From: Streptomyces albogriseolus
GTDB taxonomy: Bacteria; Actinomycetota; Actinomycetes; Streptomycetales; Streptomycetaceae
Direction of reading: 5' to 3'
Assembly: GCA_014650475.1 (NCBI GenBank)
Contig: BMVA01000005.1
Span: forward strand, 1-64,000
DNA: 64,000 nt
Numbering within the stretch: the stretch's first letter is position 1; the number at the start of each line of letters is the position of its first letter. Shown one piece after another: positions 60,709 to 64,000 of the stretch. The notes below the pieces were generated by a model. It ran no database searches and was not told the DNA's origin. It saw only the letters and a program-made list of their open reading frames with translations. Both the position numbers and the translations under genes were made by a program.

Positions 60709-61017
60709 TCAGGGGCGCGGGCGGACGCGCACCCAGCGTGGGCGCGCGTCGCTGCCCCGGCGTCCGGCCACCGACGCGCAGCGTGGGCACACCCGCTGCA
60801 CCTTGTCGGCCGCGCCGCCCGACTCGGGGAACGTGTCGGGCCAGCTGACGTGGGAGAAGCGCGCGAGGCGCGAACGGCTGAGGGACAAGCCGCAGACGGT
60901 CTCGTTGCGGCCCGGCTCCCAGGCGTGGACCTCCCCGGCGGGCAGCCTGCGGCGGCCGTCCTCCTCGTCGGTCCACTGCCCGGAGGCGGCGACGGCGTAC
61001 CGCGCGCCGCGCTTCAT
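60709..61017 (-). CDS. Hypothetical actinobacterial protein
   Basis: The 102-aa protein starts MKRGARYAVAASGQWTDEED and contains VHAWEPGRNETVCGLSLSRS and RLARFSHVSWPDTFPESGGA then CPRCASV. A lone Cys followed by CxxC and several His suggests a metal-binding site. It is a familiar conserved Streptomyces protein of unknown role. ATG at 61017 is chosen because longer in-frame starts give low-complexity, antisense-like residues. Confidence 0.65.
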   Translation of the reverse strand: MKRGARYAVAASGQWTDEEDGRRRLPAGEVHAWEPGRNETVCGLSLSRSRLARFSHVSWPDTFPESGGAADKVQRVCPRCASVAGRRGSDARPRWVRVRPRP

Positions 61018-61168
61018 GGCCTGCGTCCCGGCTCGGCGGAGCTGTTCCCGGTCACGTCGGCACCGTCCTTGCCCTCGGCGGCTCTTCCTGTGCGGTCGCG
61101 GCGCCCCGTTGCGGCAGCGCCGCCCGCACCGGACGAGTGCCACAGGGGCCGCCGTCCATGCCCGGCGC

Positions 61169-61627
61169 CTACTCGCAGCCGGTGCCGTCGCCGTCGCGGT
61201 CCAGGTGGCTGCCGTAGCCGGGGTCGCCGACGTGTACGGGTGCCGCACCGGCGGCTCGGGCGGCAGAGCAGTTCTCGTAGTAGACGCTGCCTCCGCCTCC
61301 TCCGCCACCGCTGTAGTCCTCCTCGACGGGTTCCGCGGTCACGGTCCTGGTGACCTTCACCTTCACCTTGGCCGTCTCCGTTTCCGTCACCGTCACGGTC
61401 GGGGCGGGTTCCGGAGCGGCGGACGGTGTGGCGGTCACCGTCGCGGTGACGGTCGCCGCCGGCTGGGCCTTGGCCGCCATAGGCTTCGCGTCGCCCTTCG
61501 CGCTGCTGTCCTCGCCGCTCGCTCCGATGCCGATGAAGAACGCGAGACCGAGCGCCGGCAGCACGTACCGCTTGCGCGCCCACTTCGGCGCGGTGCGGCC
61601 TGCTGATGTGTACGGATTGGTCATCAC
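61169..61627 (-). CDS. Excalibur calcium-binding domain protein
   Basis: The 152-aa protein has an N-terminal membrane segment (YVLPALGLAFFIGIGASG, residues 21-38), a Thr/Val/Ala-rich linker (TVTATVTATPSAAPEPAPTV) and a C-terminal excalibur domain: VYYENCSAARAAGAAPVHVG then YGSHLDRDGDGTGCE. The DxDxDG loop binds calcium and the two Cys form a disulfide outside the cell. ATG at 61627 or 61624 starts it. Such proteins are attached to the envelope; enzyme activity is not expected. Confidence 0.88.
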   Translation of the reverse strand: MMTNPYTSAGRTAPKWARKRYVLPALGLAFFIGIGASGEDSSAKGDAKPMAAKAQPAATVTATVTATPSAAPEPAPTVTVTETETAKVKVKVTRTVTAEPVEEDYSGGGGGGGSVYYENCSAARAAGAAPVHVGDPGYGSHLDRDGDGTGCE

Positions 61628-61706
61628 GCCCCCCGGGTGCCAGTTGAAGCACGAACTGTAGCGGTTGTGTGAAGAAAATATGAACTCGCTGGACGATGGC
61701 GCCCCG

Positions 61707-62252
61707 TCAGCAGTCCACGGCGGGAAGGCGGTCCAGGCCGGTCTCTCGCATGATGCGGTCGACGGTTTCGTGCAGTGCGCTGTCGGCGGTGATGACGGTT
61801 TCGATGCCGCCGGGCAGGAGGTCGCACGGGCGGTACCACTCGCGCAGCCGGCTCTCTCCGACGGTGTCGGCGATCGGCTTGGTGGCGTGGCGGGCGAGCG
61901 TCTCGTCGAGGGGAACGTCCAGGTAGTACGCGTGACTCCGGCCGCGATGGTCGGTGTGCAGCCGGGTCAGCATGGCGCCGTAGCGGTCGGCGCGGAGGAT
62001 GCCTTCGACCACGACGTGGAAGCCGGCGTCCAGGGCGTGGCGCGCGGTGAGGTCGATCAGGCCGATGGTGGCCGCGCCGGGGCGGTCGTGCTCGCGCAGG
62101 ACGACACGGCGGAGGTTGTCCTGGGCGACCAGGGCGAGTCCGCGGCCGAACCGTGCGCGCAGTCCCGCCGCGACGGACGACTTCCCCGAGGCGCTGTTGC
62201 CGCGCAGGATGACCAGCCTGGTGTGCTCCGTACCCGCCCTCACGGCCTTCAC
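61707..62252 (-). CDS. P-loop kinase-like protein
   Basis: The 181-aa protein has the Walker A LRGNSASGKSSVAAGL near residues 16-31, a lid/Walker B region VVVEGILRADRYGAMLTRLH near 79-98, and YYLDVPLDETLARHATKPIA, as in zeta-toxin/AAA_33 and phosphotransferase-type small kinases. Substrate unknown. GTG at 62252 is the start; the ribosome-binding site is weak. It is transcribed in the same direction as the next two genes but separated by short gaps, so an operon is possible. Confidence 0.82.
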   Translation of the reverse strand: MKAVRAGTEHTRLVILRGNSASGKSSVAAGLRARFGRGLALVAQDNLRRVVLREHDRPGAATIGLIDLTARHALDAGFHVVVEGILRADRYGAMLTRLHTDHRGRSHAYYLDVPLDETLARHATKPIADTVGESRLREWYRPCDLLPGGIETVITADSALHETVDRIMRETGLDRLPAVDC

Positions 62253-62284
62253 GGTACGGGTGGACGGCGGGGTTCCGCGGGGGA

Positions 62285-62902
62285 TCAGCGCGGTACGTCG
62301 TAGGAGATGTGGGTCGCCGTCGACGTGCGGGTCACGCTTCGCTGCGTGAGGGTACGGGCCACCCCGCCGGTGAAGAGGGGTGTGCCCCCGCCCAGCACGA
62401 CGGGGGCGAGGTGCAGGGTCAGTACGTCGATCAGCCCGGCGTCGAGGGCCGAGCTGATCGTGATGCCGCCGCCCATGACGTACACGTCGAGGTCCTTGCC
62501 GCTGCGCGCGGACGCCGCCCGCGCACGTTCGCGCGCGGTGGCGACGGCGTCGCGCACACCGGTGGTGACGAACGTCCAGTCGAGGTCGGACGTGCGTACG
62601 GACGCGGGCGGTTGGCTCGTCAGGACGACGAACGCCGGCTTGCCGACCTCACCGGCGCCGTAGCCGGACTCGTCGTTCCAGCCCTTCGGGCCGTCGACGA
62701 TGTCGAAGAGGTGGCGGCCCAGGACGACGGCACCGGAGCGTTCGGTCGTCTCGCGTACGATCCGGCGGTCCTCCGGGTCGCCGGAGAACGCCCAGGTGTG
62801 CAGGCCCTCGCCGCCGGTGCCGAGGCCGTTGAGCAGACCGGGGTCGGGGCCGGTCACGTAGCCGTCGAGGGAGATCGAGATGTCAGCGATGATGCGGGTC
62901 AT
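62285..62902 (-). CDS. Dihydrofolate-reductase-fold (RibD C-terminal) protein
   Basis: The 205-aa protein starts IIADISISLDGYVTGPDPGL, the canonical opening of the family, and has SGAVVLGRHLFDIVDGPKGW, VYVMGGGITISSALDAGLID near 140-159 and LAPVVLGGGTPLFTG. These are NADPH-binding reductases related to RibD and DHFR, often acting on pterin- or flavin-precursor-like compounds. ATG at 62902 is used. It is 30 bases downstream of the MBL-fold gene end and runs in the same direction. Confidence 0.9.
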   Translation of the reverse strand: MTRIIADISISLDGYVTGPDPGLLNGLGTGGEGLHTWAFSGDPEDRRIVRETTERSGAVVLGRHLFDIVDGPKGWNDESGYGAGEVGKPAFVVLTSQPPASVRTSDLDWTFVTTGVRDAVATARERARAASARSGKDLDVYVMGGGITISSALDAGLIDVLTLHLAPVVLGGGTPLFTGGVARTLTQRSVTRTSTATHISYDVPR

Positions 62903-62932
62903 GCAAGTGCAGACCCGGTTCGCCGCTCGAAG

Positions 62933-63817
62933 TCATCGGCGGCCCACCGACGGTCCGGGAGTTGGGGCCTTCTCCTTGTAGAGGGCGACCGCGCCTCCCC
63001 AGAGGGCGCCCGGGTTCAGCCGGTCGGGGAAGCGTTCCAGCATGGCGTGGAAGAAGCCGAGCGGGTCGTCGTGCCGGGCGAGGAGTTCGTCGGCGGCGTC
63101 GAGGTAGGCGCGGGTCTCGGCGATCGCGCGGGCGGCGTCGTCGTCCAGCTCCTTGTTCTTGTGACCGGTGACGATGTGGCGTGGACGGAGGTCCTCCACG
63201 ACGGTGACGGCCTTCCGCCAGGCGTCACGGCCGCCGTCGGCGGATTCGGCGAGGTACTGGTGGACGCCGTTGTAGATCACGTCACCGGCCACGACGAGGC
63301 CGAGGTCCGGCACGTGCAGGACGCTCGTCCCGTCCGTGTCGCTGTGGCCGACCTCCACGATGTGCAGCTCGTGGCCCTCGAGGGTGAGGCGGTCGCCGGG
63401 CACGGTGACGGCGGTGACGGGGGCGTCCGGGATCTGTCCCGGGAAGAGTTTGTCCCAGAACTGCGGGCGGATGGCCGCGTTGCGGTGCATCTCCTTGATC
63501 GTGCCCTCGGAGGCGACGACGGTCGCGCCGAAACGTTCCGCCATGAGGCCGGCGGTGAACCAGTGATCACCGTGGCCATGGGTCGCGAAGATGTGGGTCA
63601 GATTCTTGCCGGAGGCCGCCACCCAGTCCCCCACCGCCTCCGCCTGGGCGGTGGTCAGCGGCGGATCGACCAGGACGGCGTCCCGCTCTCCGTGGACGAG
63701 GGTGACGGACAGGGGTGAGAACATCCGGCGGTCGCCGTTGGGGACGGGTTCCGTGACGTTCTGCGGGATGGGGTCGGCTACGAAGACGTCGTAGGCGAGG
63801 GTGCCGCTGGTGGGCAT
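62933..63817 (-). CDS. MBL-fold metallo-hydrolase
   Basis: The 294-aa protein has the metal motif IFATHGHGDHWFTAGLMAER near residues 70-89, then HIVEVGHSDTDGTSVLHVPD, VVAGDVIYNGVHQYLAESAD and PRHIVTGHKNKELDDDA, giving the HxHxDH-H-D-H set. The type resembles quinolone-degrading or lactonase-like MBL proteins; the substrate is unknown. ATG at 63817 (MPTSGTLAYDV) has GAGGAA upstream and an in-frame extension before it is not family-like. It follows the partial gene at the right edge by eleven bases. Confidence 0.88.
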   Translation of the reverse strand: MPTSGTLAYDVFVADPIPQNVTEPVPNGDRRMFSPLSVTLVHGERDAVLVDPPLTTAQAEAVGDWVAASGKNLTHIFATHGHGDHWFTAGLMAERFGATVVASEGTIKEMHRNAAIRPQFWDKLFPGQIPDAPVTAVTVPGDRLTLEGHELHIVEVGHSDTDGTSVLHVPDLGLVVAGDVIYNGVHQYLAESADGGRDAWRKAVTVVEDLRPRHIVTGHKNKELDDDAARAIAETRAYLDAADELLARHDDPLGFFHAMLERFPDRLNPGALWGGAVALYKEKAPTPGPSVGRR

Positions 63818-63827
63818 GATGAGTTCC

Positions 63828-64000
63828 TCACTGACTGGGTTCGCGCCGCCGGTCACCGTCGGGCGACCGGCCGGCAGCGGCGAGGGCGGCGTGGTACGCC
63901 GGGCCCCGGATGATCGTGACGGCGTCCTGATCGACCGGCTCGCCGTCCGGGCCACGGAATTCGAGCCGCACGGGGCGCTCCCCGTCGGCCGTGCAGACCA
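63828..64000 (-). CDS. C-terminal end of a gene running off the window
   Basis: On the minus strand the frame reads CTADGERPVRLEFRGPDGEP then VDQDAVTIIRGPAYHAALAA and ends at TGA 63828-63830. Codon use is coding-like throughout. I do not recognise the family from this tail. The next gene's ATG is eleven bases downstream, so the two are probably cotranscribed. Confidence 0.6.
   Translation of the reverse strand, partial: VCTADGERPVRLEFRGPDGEPVDQDAVTIIRGPAYHAALAAAGRSPDGDRRREPSQ

Noticed and set aside
1-64000. CRISPR arrays, tRNA, rRNA or riboswitches
   Set aside because: I found no regularly spaced repeats with spacers, no cloverleaf with a TTCGAATC-type arm and no rRNA-like sequence; small structured RNAs could still be missed by eye.

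Overview
The window reads as the left end of a linear Streptomyces replicon, most likely a chromosome arm. It is GC-rich, starts many genes at GTG, and carries families typical of the genus (snapalysin, streptogrisin-type protease, SCO0607-type lipoprotein, PadR/TetR/MarR regulators, a Tat-exported rhamnosidase). Bases 1-246 are packed foldback palindromes whose loops read C-GCA-G on the presumed 3' strand, as at streptomycete telomeres. Just inside lies a translationally coupled pair: an unknown 177-aa protein and a 912-aa DEAH helicase with helicase-associated (HA) repeats, the kind of helicase found beside Streptomyces telomeres.

3.7-32 kb is an eroded subterminal accessory zone. It holds an IS5-type element (3.8-4.6 kb), an intact two-frame IS5 element with a -1 slippery site (10.86-11.75 kb) plus a truncated second end (12.4-12.5 kb), a decayed ISL3 transposase (14.3-16.0 kb) and an inverted remnant of it (13.1-13.2 kb), and an IstB scrap. 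Between them sit small stand-alone genes of families SUKH, DUF4240, DUF4253, DUF4259 and DUF4241, some intact and some broken by one-base frameshifts. They look like orphan immunity or accessory genes without a toxin. Other content: TerB-like protein, VOC protein, a DHA2 drug-efflux pump behind CsoR-like operators, an S1 protease homologue that has lost its catalytic His and Ser, a TetR/DUF1348 pair with two identical operators, and a two-gene STAND-NTPase/TPR cassette (25.6-29.3 kb) with a small partner that shares a QQ-VTA motif with it.

30.7-43.2 kb holds catabolic, secreted and regulated units: cysteine dioxygenase plus rhodanese (sulfur metabolism), a Tat-exported GH78 alpha-L-rhamnosidase with LacI-type operators, snapalysin, a TetR/FAD-monooxygenase pair separated by a striking 14-bp-periodic operator array, a PadR/membrane protein operon, DUF4184 and DUF1540 proteins, and a divergent MarR/metallo-beta-lactamase-fold pair.

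43.2-56.8 kb looks like a dormancy/redox-stress cluster resembling the DosR/DevR (OsdR) regulons. The minus-strand arm has a GH65 phosphorylase, a tandem universal stress protein, a DUF1918-XRE-flavin-barrel fusion, nicotinate phosphoribosyltransferase and an Rv1733c-like protein. The plus-strand arm has an APH/AAA kinase fusion, a zinc alcohol dehydrogenase, a second universal stress protein, a DUF4389 membrane protein and pyruvate phosphate dikinase. A GGGCC-N4-GTCCC box lies in the divergent gap between the arms. The enzymes suggest ATP-sparing phosphorolysis, PPi-linked PEP/pyruvate exchange and NAD upkeep.

57-64 kb is more ordinary chromosome: an M23 endopeptidase, a RecQ-type helicase, a VapB-like small protein, an excalibur-domain protein, a P-loop kinase, a reductase of the RibD/DHFR fold, a metallo-hydrolase and a gene running off the right edge. 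I saw no rRNA, tRNA or CRISPR array. All function calls come from reading motifs in the translations; no database search was run.
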